Positions 12,360-21,588 of a stretch of 40,768 nucleotides of DNA are shown here, in pieces. Made by a program: the position numbers and the translations under genes. Source of the stretch: Cephaloticoccus sp. (GTDB lineage: Bacteria; Verrucomicrobiota; Verrucomicrobiia; Opitutales; Opitutaceae). Every line of letters starts with the position of its first letter. The stretch's first letter is position 1. The notes beneath the pieces were generated by a model, which worked only from the letters and a program-made list of their open reading frames with translations, did not search any database and had not been told where the DNA came from. Where the stretch lies: contig JAIPJW010000014.1 of the NCBI GenBank assembly GCA_021734075.1, positions 1 through 40,768 on the forward strand. The letters are read 5' to 3'.

Positions 12360-13583
12360 GCCGAAAAACTTGATGATGCGCTGCAAGCTGGCGACGAGGA
12401 CATCAATCTCCTCGTCGCGATTGTAAATGTAGAAACTCGCCCGGGTGGTGCTGGTGAGGCCCAGTTTACGCATCAGGGGCTGGTTACAATGGTGGCCGCC
12501 GCGCAAGGCCAGGCCATCTTCATCGGCAAAAGTCACCACGTCATGGGCGTGCACGTCGGGAAAGGAAAAACTGACCAAGCCGCTCCGTTCACCCGTCGGC
12601 CCCAACAGGCGGATGCCGGGCAGGGCGCTGAGTTTCTGGTAGGCGAGTTGCGCCAGCGCGATGTCGTGCTTGGCGATCTCGGCGCGGTCCAGAGTATCGA
12701 GATAATCACATGCGGCGCCCAGGGCGATGGCATCGGCCACATTCGGCGTCCCAGCCTCAAAGCGCTCGGGGGCGGGTTTCCACGTGGCCCCGGCGTAGTC
12801 CACGGTCACGACCATACCGCCGCCGGTTTCATCCGGGGCAAGTTTGTCCAGCAGGGCGCGGCGACCGTAAAGCACGCCGATGCCGGTGGGCCCGCACATT
12901 TTGTGACCGGAGAACGCGAGGAAATCACAATCAATGTCCCGCACGTCCAACGGACCATGGCCGATGGATTGCGCGGCATCAATCACCGTGATGGCGCCGA
13001 CGGCCCGCGCCCGCCGGCACAGTTCCTTGACCGGATTGATGGTGCCGAGGGTGTTGGAGATGTGGGTGAAGGCGAAAAGCTTCACGGCCGGAGTGAGCAA
13101 CTGGTCGAGGGCCGCGAGATCAAGCCCGCCTTCGGCGTTGGCGCCCAGCACGGGCACGTATTTGAGTGTGGCCCCGCTGGCCTTGGCCGCCTGCTGCCAG
13201 GGGACGAGATTGGAGTGATGCTCCATCTCCGTGGTCAGGACCACGTCCCCGGGCTTCAGATGCGCCTGACCCCAACTGCGAGCCACAATGTTGATGCTCT
13301 CGGTAGTGCCACGGGTGAAGATGATCTCGGCGGGATCGGCGGCGTTGATGAATTGGGCGATGCGGGTCCGGGCCCCTTCGTAGTTATTGGTGGCACGCAT
13401 TGAGAGGGCATGCAGCCCGCGGTGCACATTGCTGTTGTCATGCTCGTAATAGTGCACGAGCGCAGCGATGACGCTGCGGGGTTTTTGCGCCGTGGCGGCG
13501 TTGTCGAGGTAGACCAGCGGTTTGCCGTTAACCTGTTGATGGAGCACCGGAAAATCGGCGCGGACATTTTGCCAGTTGGGCAT
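12351..13583 (-). CDS. sufS: Cysteine desulfurase SufS
   Basis: A 410-residue PLP enzyme that removes sulfur from cysteine for Fe-S cluster assembly. Seen: LDNAATAQKP, RGTTESIN, EHHSNLVPWQ (His near the PLP ring), AAQSIGHGPLDV, PLP lysine Lys228 in SGHKMCGPTG, and active-site Cys366 in RGGHHCNQPL, which is the group II (SufS) form. The ATG at 13583 (MPNWQNVRADFP) matches the family start; an upstream in-frame extension overlapping sufU is rejected. It follows sufU by 11 bases on the same strand. No sufBCD genes are in the window, so these must lie elsewhere. Confidence 0.95.
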   Translation of the reverse strand: MPNWQNVRADFPVLHQQVNGKPLVYLDNAATAQKPRSVIAALVHYYEHDNSNVHRGLHALSMRATNNYEGARTRIAQFINAADPAEIIFTRGTTESINIVARSWGQAHLKPGDVVLTTEMEHHSNLVPWQQAAKASGATLKYVPVLGANAEGGLDLAALDQLLTPAVKLFAFTHISNTLGTINPVKELCRRARAVGAITVIDAAQSIGHGPLDVRDIDCDFLAFSGHKMCGPTGIGVLYGRRALLDKLAPDETGGGMVVTVDYAGATWKPAPERFEAGTPNVADAIALGAACDYLDTLDRAEIAKHDIALAQLAYQKLSALPGIRLLGPTGERSGLVSFSFPDVHAHDVVTFADEDGLALRGGHHCNQPLMRKLGLTSTTRASFYIYNRDEEIDVLVASLQRIIKFFGVT

Positions 13584-13594
13584 AAAAGAACGAC

Positions 13595-14047
13595 TCAGTC
13601 GTTGTGACTCTCGGTGGTGGCCGGTGCAGGGTCGCCCTTCAGGGCATTGAGCGCGGCGTGCCAGCCCAAGGTGGCGCACTTGATGCGGGCGGGAAAGGCA
13701 TGCACTCCGGCAAAAGCGGCAACGTCACTGATTTCCTCGGGCGCCTGGCCCGTCGTCACAATCTCATGGAATTCCTGGAAAAGTTTTTCGGCCTCCGCCG
13801 TCGTCTTGCCCTTGAGTTGCGTGGTCATGAGCGAGGAGCTGGCCTGGGAGATGGCGCAGCCGGAACCGTCGAAGGTGAGGTCCTTGATGCGGTCGCCCTC
13901 CAACTCGATATAGACGCTGCATTGGTCGCCGCACGAGGGATTGTCGCCGTGGGCCACACGATTGGCGGTCGGCAGTTTGCCCCGGTTGCGCGGGCGGCGG
14001 TTGTGGTCGAGGATGACCTGTTGATAAAGGTCAGATAGATCGGACAT
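13595..14047 (-). CDS. sufU: Fe-S assembly sulfurtransferase/scaffold SufU
   Basis: A 150-residue SufU/IscU-type protein. Zinc or cluster ligands Cys39 and Asp41 (NPSCGDQC), Cys64 (GSGCAISQAS) and Cys124 (RIKCATLGWH) are all present. The stretch between Cys64 and Cys124 is longer than in IscU, as expected for the SufU type that takes persulfide sulfur from SufS in a zinc-dependent swap. It is first in the sufU-sufS pair and divergent from hutH. The last ten residues are an unconserved Ala/Thr/Asp tail. Confidence 0.94.
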   Translation of the reverse strand: MSDLSDLYQQVILDHNRRPRNRGKLPTANRVAHGDNPSCGDQCSVYIELEGDRIKDLTFDGSGCAISQASSSLMTTQLKGKTTAEAEKLFQEFHEIVTTGQAPEEISDVAAFAGVHAFPARIKCATLGWHAALNALKGDPAPATTESHND

Positions 14048-14111
14048 GAGGACGCATCGTAACTAAAACTTCTGCGGGGGCAAAGCCGCGTTTCACTTTT
14101 AGCGGCATATT

Positions 14112-14187
14112 GACCGGATCTTTTCCGGTCATCCTTTCGGCCTATTTACCCGGTTGTCCGGGTCGGGTTCTTGCACGGGTTTGCCCG
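14112..14187. promoter_or_regulatory. Cluster of GC hairpins in the hutH leader
   Basis: Three consecutive inverted repeats lie 32-107 bases upstream of the hutH ATG: a 7-bp stem (14112-14118 with 14124-14130, loop TCTTT), a 6-bp stem (ACCCGG 14148-14153 with CCGGGT 14158-14163) and a 4-bp stem (CGGG 14176-14179 with CCCG 14184-14187). CCGGG/CGGGT words recur between them. They may form an RNA leader structure or a protein-binding array controlling the hut operon. No T-run follows any stem. Confidence 0.35.
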
Positions 14188-14218
14188 GAGTTGCAGAATT
14201 TAGTCCTCCCCCGCAACC

Positions 14219-15760
14219 ATGGCTGCCCCCGACCTCATTGGCGACGACCCCTTAACCCTGTGCCGAATTCGCGGCCTGCAGGACGACCGGGGTAATCTGA
14301 TGTTGAGCGCGGAAGCCCAAAGCAGGATTGCCGCCTCGCGGGCCGTGGTGGAACGCCTGGCCGCGGGCAATCGTTCCTACTACGGTATCAACACCGGTTT
14401 TGGTATTTTGGCGCACCAGCGTATTTCCCCGGAGGATGTGGACAAGCTGCAGGAGAACCTGATCTTGAGCCATGCCGTGGGAGTGGGCCGCGAAGTGGAT
14501 CCCGCGATTGTTCAGCTGATGCTGCTTTTAAAGATCAACGCCCTGGCTCTGGGGTTGTCCGGTGTCCGACCGGTGCTGGTCGAGTATCTGCTCAGTTTCT
14601 ATAACGCGAACATCAGTCCGGTGGTCTTTGCCAAGGGATCGCTTGGTGCCTCGGGTGATCTCGCTCCTTTGGCGCATCTGACCCTGCCGTTGTTGGGCCT
14701 GGGCGAGGTCTGGATGCCGGATGGCAGCAAGCAACCCGCGACAGCGGCGCTTGACCACTTGGGTCTCGTTCCCTTGCGGCTGAAAGCCAAGGAAGGACTG
14801 GCCCTGATCAATGGCACGCAGTTCATGGCGGCGCATGCGGTGCATACGCTGCTGCGGATGCAGGGTCTGCTCAAGGTGGCCGACATCACGGCGGCCATGA
14901 CGTTGGAGGCGATGCGCGGCAGTGCCACGCCGTTTGACGAGCGCATCCACGCCGCACGTCCACACGCCGGGCAGATCGAATCCGCGGGGAATGTCCGGCA
15001 GTTGCTGGTCGCTTCGGAGATCCTGCCCTCACACCTCAATTGCGGCAAAGTGCAGGATCCGTATTCGATCCGTTGTGTGCCCCAGGTGCACGGGGCCGTG
15101 CGGGACACGGTGCGCGCCGCGCTGGCCACAGTGGAAACCGAACTCAACTCAGTCACCGACAATCCCCTGGTATTTCCCAACGGTGATGTCGTGAGCGGCG
15201 GAAATTTTCACGGCGAGCCGCTGGCGTTCGCGATGGATTTTCTGGCCATCGCCGCGGCCGAGATCGCATCGATTTCCGAGCGCCGCATTTATTTGCTTTT
15301 GGGCGGAGACACGATGGGCGAGGTCAAGCTGCCCAAACTGCTGATGAGTGACACGGGCCTCAATTCCGGTTTCATGCTGCCCCAATACACCGCGGCCGCC
15401 CTGGTGTCGGAAAACAAAATATTGGCGCATCCCGCTTCGGTGGATTCGATCCCGAGTTCGCTCGGCCAGGAGGATCACGTGTCGATGGGCTCCATCTCGG
15501 CGACCAAGTTGCTGGAAGTGGTGGAAAATGTGGAAACGGTGCTCGCCATCGAGGTGATGTGCGCGGCGCAGGCCCTTGATTTTATTCACCCCCTGAAAGC
15601 CGGCCGCGGCGTGGAAGCGGCCCATGCCGAAGTGCGCCGTCACCTCGCCTTTGCCGAAGCCGACCGACTTTTTCACCAGGATATTCAAACGGCGCTGGCC
15701 CTTGTCAAAAGCGGTTCGCTGGTCACCGCCGCCGAGGAGGCCAGTGGCAAACTGCAGTGA
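14219..15760 (+). CDS. hutH: Histidine ammonia-lyase
   Basis: A 513-residue enzyme that deaminates histidine to urocanate. The MIO prosthetic group forms from Ala144-Ser145-Gly146 in GSLGASGDLAPL. Also present: YYGINTGFG near residue 53, the QDPYS motif (here VQDPYSIRC) with VPQVHGAVRD, NFHGEPLA and SSLGQEDHVSMG. Length is normal for the family. The ATG at 14219 lacks a strong Shine-Dalgarno, but the N-terminal region aligns by eye with the family. First gene of hutHUGI; hutU starts 18 bases after its stop. Confidence 0.97.
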   Translation: MAAPDLIGDDPLTLCRIRGLQDDRGNLMLSAEAQSRIAASRAVVERLAAGNRSYYGINTGFGILAHQRISPEDVDKLQENLILSHAVGVGREVDPAIVQLMLLLKINALALGLSGVRPVLVEYLLSFYNANISPVVFAKGSLGASGDLAPLAHLTLPLLGLGEVWMPDGSKQPATAALDHLGLVPLRLKAKEGLALINGTQFMAAHAVHTLLRMQGLLKVADITAAMTLEAMRGSATPFDERIHAARPHAGQIESAGNVRQLLVASEILPSHLNCGKVQDPYSIRCVPQVHGAVRDTVRAALATVETELNSVTDNPLVFPNGDVVSGGNFHGEPLAFAMDFLAIAAAEIASISERRIYLLLGGDTMGEVKLPKLLMSDTGLNSGFMLPQYTAAALVSENKILAHPASVDSIPSSLGQEDHVSMGSISATKLLEVVENVETVLAIEVMCAAQALDFIHPLKAGRGVEAAHAEVRRHLAFAEADRLFHQDIQTALALVKSGSLVTAAEEASGKLQ

Positions 15761-15778
15761 ACGAACGGGACACCTGAC

Positions 15779-17434
15779 ATGACGAAACCAAAACGCATCA
15801 TCCGCGCCCCGCGGGGCAGGAAACTCAGTTGCCGGTCCTGGGGGGCCGAGGCGGCCATGCGCATGCTGATGAACAACCTCGATCCGGAGGTGGCGGAACG
15901 GCCGGCCGATCTCGTGGTTTATGGCGGGCGCGGCAAGGCGGCCCGCAACTGGGCCTGTTACGATGGCATTGTTGCCGCGCTGCGCAAATTGGCGCCGGAT
16001 GAGACCCTGCTGGTGCAGTCGGGCAAACCGGTTGGGGTGGTGCGCACGCACGCCGATGCCCCGCGGGTGCTGATTGCGAATAGCAATCTGGTGCCCAAGT
16101 GGGCCACGCAGGATACCTTCGACGATCTCGAGGCCCGCGGACTGATGATGTATGGCCAGATGACGGCGGGTTCCTGGATTTACATTGGCACGCAGGGGAT
16201 ACTGCAGGGCACCTATGAAACTTTCGCCGAGGTGGGGCGGCAGCACTTTGGCGGGGATCTGACCGGCCGGCTTTGTGTGACCGGCGGTTGTGGCGGCATG
16301 GGCGGAGCCCAACCGCTGGCGGTCACGATGGCGGATGGAGTTTGCTTGATTGCAGATGTGGATCGATCCCGGCTGCGCAAACGAGTGCATGACCGCTACC
16401 TTGATGAAATTGCCCCTTCGATTGATGCGGCGATTGATCGGGCGGTGGCCGCGGCCGGATCGGCCCGGGCCCACAGTGTGGGGGTGGTGGCCAATATCAC
16501 TGATTTACTCGAGCGCCTGCTGGTCCGAAAAATCAAAGTGGATGTGCTGACGGACCAAACCAGCGCGCACGATCCCCTCGTGGGTTATGTGCCGGTGGGC
16601 CATGACCTGAAGGCCGCGGCCCTGCTGCGGAAAAAGGATCCGGTCAAATATCAACAGTTGTCGCTGGCCTCGATGGCCCGGCAGGTGCGGGCCATGCTCG
16701 CATTGCGCAAGCGCGGGACCACGACTTTTGATTACGGCAACAACCTCCGGCAGCATGCCTTCAACCAGGGCGTGAAAGCGGCGTTTTCCTTTCCGGGCTT
16801 TGTGCCGGCCTACATTCGTCCGCAATTTTGCCAGGGACGGGGGCCCTTTCGCTGGGTCGCCCTGTCGGGCGATCCCGCGGACATTGCGGCGACCGACCAA
16901 GCACTGTTGGCCTTGTTTCCGCGGGATGTCGGGCTGCACCGCTGGATCAAGCTGGCAGGTGAGCGCGTTGCGTTTCAAGGGTTGCCGGCCCGGATTTGCT
17001 GGCTCGGGCTGGGGGAGCGTCATCGGGCGGGATTGCTTTTCAACCGGATGGTCGCCGATGGCCGGGTGAAGGCTCCCATTGTGATCGGTCGGGATCATCT
17101 CGATTGCGGTTCGGTGGCAAGTCCCAACCGTGAAACCGAGGCGATGAAGGATGGCTCCGACGCCATCAGTGATTGGGCCCTCCTCAATGCGATGGTCAAT
17201 GTTGCGAGCGGCGCTTCGTGGGTGAGTTTCCATCACGGCGGCGGCGTGGGCATTGGCTACAGCCAGCATGCGGGTCAGGTCATTGTGGCCGACGGCACGC
17301 CGGCAGCCGCCGCCCGGCTCGAGCGCGTGTTGGCCAACGATCCCATGATGGGGGTCTTTCGCCACGTGGACGCCGGTTACGATCAAGCGCGCCGCTGCGC
17401 CCGGCGGCTCAAGGTGCCGATCCCCATGAAATGA
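15779..17434 (+). CDS. hutU: Urocanate hydratase
   Basis: A 551-residue NAD+-dependent urocanase converting urocanate to imidazolone propionate. NAD-binding loop [11 protein letters not shown] lies at 169-179; [62 protein letters not shown] (Cys407, matching the position of the catalytic-region Cys) and [20 protein letters not shown] are all present. It sits between hutH and hutG (10-base gap to hutG) on the same strand. Confidence 0.97.
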   Translation: MTKPKRIIRAPRGRKLSCRSWGAEAAMRMLMNNLDPEVAERPADLVVYGGRGKAARNWACYDGIVAALRKLAPDETLLVQSGKPVGVVRTHADAPRVLIANSNLVPKWATQDTFDDLEARGLMMYGQMTAGSWIYIGTQGILQGTYETFAEVGRQHFGGDLTGRLCVTGGCGGMGGAQPLAVTMADGVCLIADVDRSRLRKRVHDRYLDEIAPSIDAAIDRAVAAAGSARAHSVGVVANITDLLERLLVRKIKVDVLTDQTSAHDPLVGYVPVGHDLKAAALLRKKDPVKYQQLSLASMARQVRAMLALRKRGTTTFDYGNNLRQHAFNQGVKAAFSFPGFVPAYIRPQFCQGRGPFRWVALSGDPADIAATDQALLALFPRDVGLHRWIKLAGERVAFQGLPARICWLGLGERHRAGLLFNRMVADGRVKAPIVIGRDHLDCGSVASPNRETEAMKDGSDAISDWALLNAMVNVASGASWVSFHHGGGVGIGYSQHAGQVIVADGTPAAAARLERVLANDPMMGVFRHVDAGYDQARRCARRLKVPIPMK

Positions 17435-17444
17435 ATCTGTTCCC

Positions 17445-18311
17445 ATGTTGACCGTGCCACACACCACCAGGGGAATTTGGCCAACCCGGATCGCGCACGG
17501 GCGGTTCGCGGCCACCGTGCGCCGGGACCACCCGACCGGTTGCCAGGTCGCCTTGCTGGGCTTGCCGGATGACGCCGGCGTGAAACTCAATCATGGCAGA
17601 GTGGGCGCCGCCGGCGGACCCCGGGCCGTGCGGGCTGCCCTGGCCGGATATGGCGCGGCCCAAGCGCATTGGCCGACCGTGTTTGATGCTGGTGATGTCG
17701 TGCCGGCCAGGACACTCGGTGAAACGCATGCGCGGGTAACCGCGGCCACCACCGCCTTGCTGGATGCGGGATTGTTTCCGATCGCCATTGGTGGCGGGCA
17801 TGACCTGACGTTCCCCTTTGTGCGCGCGGTGGCGGCGAAATATCCAAAGCTGATTGGGCTTTATTTTGATGCCCATCTCGATGTGCGCGAGACGCCGGGA
17901 TCGGGCATGCCATTTCGCAAATTGATCGAGAATTGCGGTGTGCCGGCGCTGCACCTGCACGGTTACAGGCTGTGGGTGAATTCGCCGGAGCACCGCGCCT
18001 GGTTTTTACACCACGGCGGAAAGATCCATCCGGATGGGGCTGATGTTGTCCTGCCGCGAGGCAAGAATCTTTTTGTCAGTTTCGACCTGGATGTGCTGGA
18101 TGCGGCCCATGCTCCGGGGGTGAGTGCGCTCAATCCGTCCGGATGGACTGTGCCCCATGCGGAACAATGGATTTACGCCTGCGGGGAATGCCCCCGCGTG
18201 CGTTGTTTCGATCTCATGGAATTAAACCCGCGCCACGATGCCGCACACCGCACGGCGCGCATTGCCGCCCATTTGCTCCTGGCCTTTATAGAAGGTTATT
18301 CCCACCGATGA
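17445..18311 (+). CDS. hutG: Formimidoylglutamase (arginase/agmatinase family)
   Basis: A 288-residue ureohydrolase that cleaves formiminoglutamate to glutamate and formamide. Manganese ligands are visible: His119 in GGGHD, Asp142/His144/Asp146 in DAHLDVRET, and Asp214/Asp216 in FDLDVLDAAHAPGVSALNP. The last motif with APGVSA is typical of HutG. This gives the four-step hut pathway ending in formamide rather than the five-step HutF/HutG route. The stop overlaps the hutI start by four bases (ATGA). Confidence 0.94.
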   Translation: MLTVPHTTRGIWPTRIAHGRFAATVRRDHPTGCQVALLGLPDDAGVKLNHGRVGAAGGPRAVRAALAGYGAAQAHWPTVFDAGDVVPARTLGETHARVTAATTALLDAGLFPIAIGGGHDLTFPFVRAVAAKYPKLIGLYFDAHLDVRETPGSGMPFRKLIENCGVPALHLHGYRLWVNSPEHRAWFLHHGGKIHPDGADVVLPRGKNLFVSFDLDVLDAAHAPGVSALNPSGWTVPHAEQWIYACGECPRVRCFDLMELNPRHDAAHRTARIAAHLLLAFIEGYSHR

Positions 18312-19519
18312 AACTACACCTACGCAACGCACGCATCCTCACCTTGGCAGGTCCCGTCGGTCCGCGCCGGGGCAAAGCCTTGGGCGAACTGGGAGTCATA
18401 CCCAAGGGGGAGGTATTGATCGAAGATGGAATCATCGTGGCGGTGGGGGCACATGTGCTGGCATCTTCCGATGCGGAGGTGATTGATGCCCGCGGACAGG
18501 TCTTGATGCCGGGATTTGTGGACTGCCATACGCATGCCTGTTGGGCGGGAGACCGGCTCGACGAATGGGATTTGAAACTCACGGGCGTGCCCTATCTCGA
18601 TATACTGCAGGCGGGTGGGGGAATTCACTCCACGGTGGCAGCGGTGCGCGCGGCGGGTGTGGTGGAATTGACCAGCAGCCTGGGGGAACGTCTCGCGATG
18701 ATGCTGCACGAAGGCACCACGACAATGGAGGTGAAGAGTGGTTATGGTCTCGATACGAAGAATGAATTGAAGCTGCTGCGGGCAATTCGCCGGGCGGCGA
18801 AAAAGTGGGAGTGCACGGTTTTGACCACGGCTTTGTTGGGGCACGCGTTTGAGGGGGACTTGGCGGAGTTTGTTGAAATGACTGTGGAGGAAACCCTGCC
18901 GACCGTGAGTGCGGAATTTCCCGGGGTGATGGTGGATGCATTTTGCGAGGAAGGAGCCTGGCCGCGGGAAGCTTGTGTGCGCTTGTTGGCCCAGGCCCAG
19001 GCGATGGGCCACCCGGGGCGCGTGCATGCGGATCAGTTCAACTCGCTTGGCATGATCCCCGAGGCCATCCGGCTGGGCCTGCGCAGTGTCGATCACCTGG
19101 AAGCGAGCACCAACAATGACCTCCGGGCACTTGCGGTGGCCCCCACCATGGGTGTGATTCTGCCGGCCACGGGTTTTCATACCGATGGCCGCTACGCCCG
19201 GGCCCGGCAGTTTGTCGATGAAGGTGGAGCCTTGGCGCTGGCCACCAACTATAATCCCGGCTCGGCACCGTGTTACTCAATGCCCTTTGCGATCTCTCTG
19301 GCCGTGCGATACTGCGGGTTGACCTCCGCGGAGGCGATTGCCGCCTGCACGGTGAATGCGGCAACCTTGCTGGGTCTGGCCGATCGGGGCACGATTGCGC
19401 CGGGTCAGCGGGCGGACCTCGCATTGCTGCTGCACCGCGATGAACGGGCGCTCGCCCATGAAGTGGGCGGCAATCCGGTCGACTGGGTGATGTGCAACGG
19501 CCGGATTATTCGAAACTGA
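18308..19519 (+). CDS. hutI: Imidazolonepropionase
   Basis: A 403-residue amidohydrolase opening imidazolone propionate to formiminoglutamate. Seen: GFVDCHTHACWAGDR (His74, His76), KSGYGLDT, TTALLGHAF (His179), GRVHADQFN (His240), VDHLEAS (His263), and LATNYNPGSAPC at 311-322. In family members described structurally the metal-binding Asp sits in a TDxNPG motif; here that position reads Asn314. The ATG at 18308 overlaps the hutG stop; longer upstream frames lie inside hutG. It ends convergent with the Gfo/Idh gene, the two coding regions overlapping by 14 bases. Confidence 0.95.
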   Translation: MKLHLRNARILTLAGPVGPRRGKALGELGVIPKGEVLIEDGIIVAVGAHVLASSDAEVIDARGQVLMPGFVDCHTHACWAGDRLDEWDLKLTGVPYLDILQAGGGIHSTVAAVRAAGVVELTSSLGERLAMMLHEGTTTMEVKSGYGLDTKNELKLLRAIRRAAKKWECTVLTTALLGHAFEGDLAEFVEMTVEETLPTVSAEFPGVMVDAFCEEGAWPREACVRLLAQAQAMGHPGRVHADQFNSLGMIPEAIRLGLRSVDHLEASTNNDLRALAVAPTMGVILPATGFHTDGRYARARQFVDEGGALALATNYNPGSAPCYSMPFAISLAVRYCGLTSAEAIAACTVNAATLLGLADRGTIAPGQRADLALLLHRDERALAHEVGGNPVDWVMCNGRIIRN

Positions 19520-20558
19520 CCGGCTGGCCCGAATCGGCGGAGGCGTAAAACGCGTCGGCAATGCGGGCGAAGAGCAGCGCGTCCTGCAGCGAGGTCATCG
19601 GTTTGCGTTTTTCGAGAATGGCGGCCGCAAAATCGGCGGTGATACCCTCGTGCTCCAGGGTGCTGGTGGATTCGTCGCCTTCCCAGAGCACGCGCGTGAC
19701 CGTGCCGGTGCCGGGGTTGGGTTCGGTCAGCACAATATTGGCTGATTTCGCCTTGAGCATTTGCAGGTTCAAGGCCCCGCGATCACCACAAATCTGCCAA
19801 ATGCTTTCCGCTGGCAGGGAGGAGAATTCCGCACGCTCGTAGGTCAGGACACAGCCTTCCGCAAAGGTAACCAGGCCGGTGATGTGGGTCTCGGCATCGG
19901 AACCGGCGGCGGCATAGGCACTGAAGGCCGCCGGCACCTGCCAGGTGCGGGCGAGGGCGTATTGGGGGGTGAGCTTGAAATCGACCATACTGAGCAGGTA
20001 ATCCACATCGTAGCAGCCCCAATTGACGAAGATGCCGCCGCCGTTGAGATCGCGCCGCAACCGCCAGACCGGGGGATTGGGCGAGGGGGCATCGCCCGGC
20101 TTGGTGGCCGCACGGCAGGTGATGGTGCGGATCTTCCCGAGTCCACCACTCCGGATGTATTCACGGGCTGCCTTGGCGGAGGCGAAGGATTGATAACGGG
20201 AGGAACAACAGGCGCCCACCAAGTCACCCTGGGCCGCGAGCATGGTGCGGACCTCGGCGGCGTTCATGGCCACGGGTTTTTCAGTGAGCACGTGCTTGCC
20301 GTGTTTGAAAGCCTCCAGGGCGAGGGTGGTGCGCGCCACGGCGGGCAAAGCGAGGATGACCGCGTCGATGGCGGGATCGGCAAAAAGTTTTGCAGCATCG
20401 GTTTCCCAACGGGCCACGCCGAACTCAGCGGCGGTTTTTTCCGCGATTTCGGGCCGGATGTCACAGACGGCGGCAGCCCGGGCAGTGGTGAGTTTGGCGA
20501 GTCCCCGCAGGTGGTGCTGCGCAATGACCCCGCATCCAATGATCGCGATGTTTAGCAT
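19506..20558 (-). CDS. Gfo/Idh/MocA family oxidoreductase
   Basis: A 350-residue NAD(P)-dependent sugar or cyclitol dehydrogenase of the Gfo/Idh/MocA family. The Rossmann motif IAIIGCGVIAQHHL is at 4-17, the signature EKPVA at 93-97, and GGGIFVNWGCYDVDYL at 173-188 resembles the family active-site GG...D..H segment, here with Asp187 not followed by the usual His. Start ATG 20558 gives the expected N-terminus; a GTG or ATG further upstream only adds disordered residues overlapping the AraC start. It is divergent from the AraC gene with almost no gap, and its last codons overlap hutI on the other strand. Probably part of the accessory sugar-derivative block. Confidence 0.88.
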   Translation of the reverse strand: MLNIAIIGCGVIAQHHLRGLAKLTTARAAAVCDIRPEIAEKTAAEFGVARWETDAAKLFADPAIDAVILALPAVARTTLALEAFKHGKHVLTEKPVAMNAAEVRTMLAAQGDLVGACCSSRYQSFASAKAAREYIRSGGLGKIRTITCRAATKPGDAPSPNPPVWRLRRDLNGGGIFVNWGCYDVDYLLSMVDFKLTPQYALARTWQVPAAFSAYAAAGSDAETHITGLVTFAEGCVLTYERAEFSSLPAESIWQICGDRGALNLQMLKAKSANIVLTEPNPGTGTVTRVLWEGDESTSTLEHEGITADFAAAILEKRKPMTSLQDALLFARIADAFYASADSGQPVSFE

Positions 20559-20575
20559 GATGTTTTTGGGAATGG

Positions 20576-21508
20576 GTGAGGATTGCTTTGCAGGATAAGG
20601 CGGCATTGTCTAGCGCGACTTCCGTGTCCCTTACCAATTTCATCGGCAGTGAGCTGGTTATCGCGCTTGGACGACTGGATGCTTCGCATCTGCTCGGGCC
20701 TTGGCGGGGGCATTTGCCCAAGGATTGTCGGCGGCGGGCCAAATTTGTGCCCGTGCTTTATGATGAAAAGCATGCCCATGAGCATGCCGAGCTCTGCCTG
20801 CTGATCGAGGGGCGTTGTGTTTTCAGTTTTGGTCATGCCGCCGCGACTCTGGAAACGGGAGACTTGGTCGTGTGTCCGGCGCGGCAACCCCACGCGGAAA
20901 CGTTTGTGAATCCCGGGGTCGGATACCGGTTGGTCTGGTGGAGCTTGCACGGGGAGGAACCATCCATGCATGTGACCCGCTACAGCCGCCGCGATGGCTT
21001 CACGTTTGAATATCAATTGAGTTTCACCACATTGCCCGCAGAGGTGCAAGGTCGGCTGGGGGCACTGCGGCAAGTCGCGGGTGCGGGCAAGGTGCCGGGG
21101 GTGGAAGAGCTCCGTGAAATGATGCTGACCCTTGCGCTGGCTCTGTATCGTCGTGTCCTTGAGGGGGGAGAGGAGCAATTGGACACCCGGGCGCAACTGG
21201 TGCGGCGGGCCACGGAATTTGTGCGGGCCCGGGCGGGTCAGGCCCTAGCGTTGGTGGATGTGGCGCGGGCAGTGCATGTGTCGCCCAATTATCTGACGGC
21301 GCTGTTTCGCACGGAAACCGGCACACCCTTGGGCCGTTTCATCCTCGAGGAACGGATCGACCGGGCCCGGCAGAGCCTGGGTGAGCCGGGAGCCAGTGTG
21401 AAGGCTGTGAGTGAAAGGCTGGGCTTTTCCGATCAGTTCACTTTCAGCCGCGCTTTCAAACGGGTCACGGGCTTGTCGCCCCGGGCGTGGCTGGACAAGC
21501 GAAAATAA
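20576..21508 (+). CDS. AraC-family transcriptional regulator
   Basis: A regulator of up to 310 residues. Residues about 50-130 form a cupin-like sensing domain (HAHEHAELCLLIEG, GDLVVCPARQPH), and 205-307 carry the double helix-turn-helix: LVDVARAVHVSPNYLTALFR and AVSERLGFSDQFTFSRAFKRVTGLSPRAW. The GTG at 20576 is only 17 bases from the divergent Gfo/Idh start, leaving no room for promoters; an in-frame GTG at 20624 may be the true start. It probably senses a sugar-like ligand and controls the adjacent Gfo/Idh and/or dioxygenase-aminotransferase-ceramidase-like genes. Confidence 0.88.
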   Translation: MRIALQDKAALSSATSVSLTNFIGSELVIALGRLDASHLLGPWRGHLPKDCRRRAKFVPVLYDEKHAHEHAELCLLIEGRCVFSFGHAAATLETGDLVVCPARQPHAETFVNPGVGYRLVWWSLHGEEPSMHVTRYSRRDGFTFEYQLSFTTLPAEVQGRLGALRQVAGAGKVPGVEELREMMLTLALALYRRVLEGGEEQLDTRAQLVRRATEFVRARAGQALALVDVARAVHVSPNYLTALFRTETGTPLGRFILEERIDRARQSLGEPGASVKAVSERLGFSDQFTFSRAFKRVTGLSPRAWLDKRK

Positions 21509-21588
21509 CCGTTTGTTATCGCACTGCGGTCAAGGCCCGCCTTATCAGGTTTGGCTTTTCTCACCCGAAACTTTTTCCAGTTTTACCC

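Noticed and set aside
15149-16474. A 441-codon minus-strand frame
   Set aside because: Antisense to hutH and hutU, both complete with catalytic motifs.
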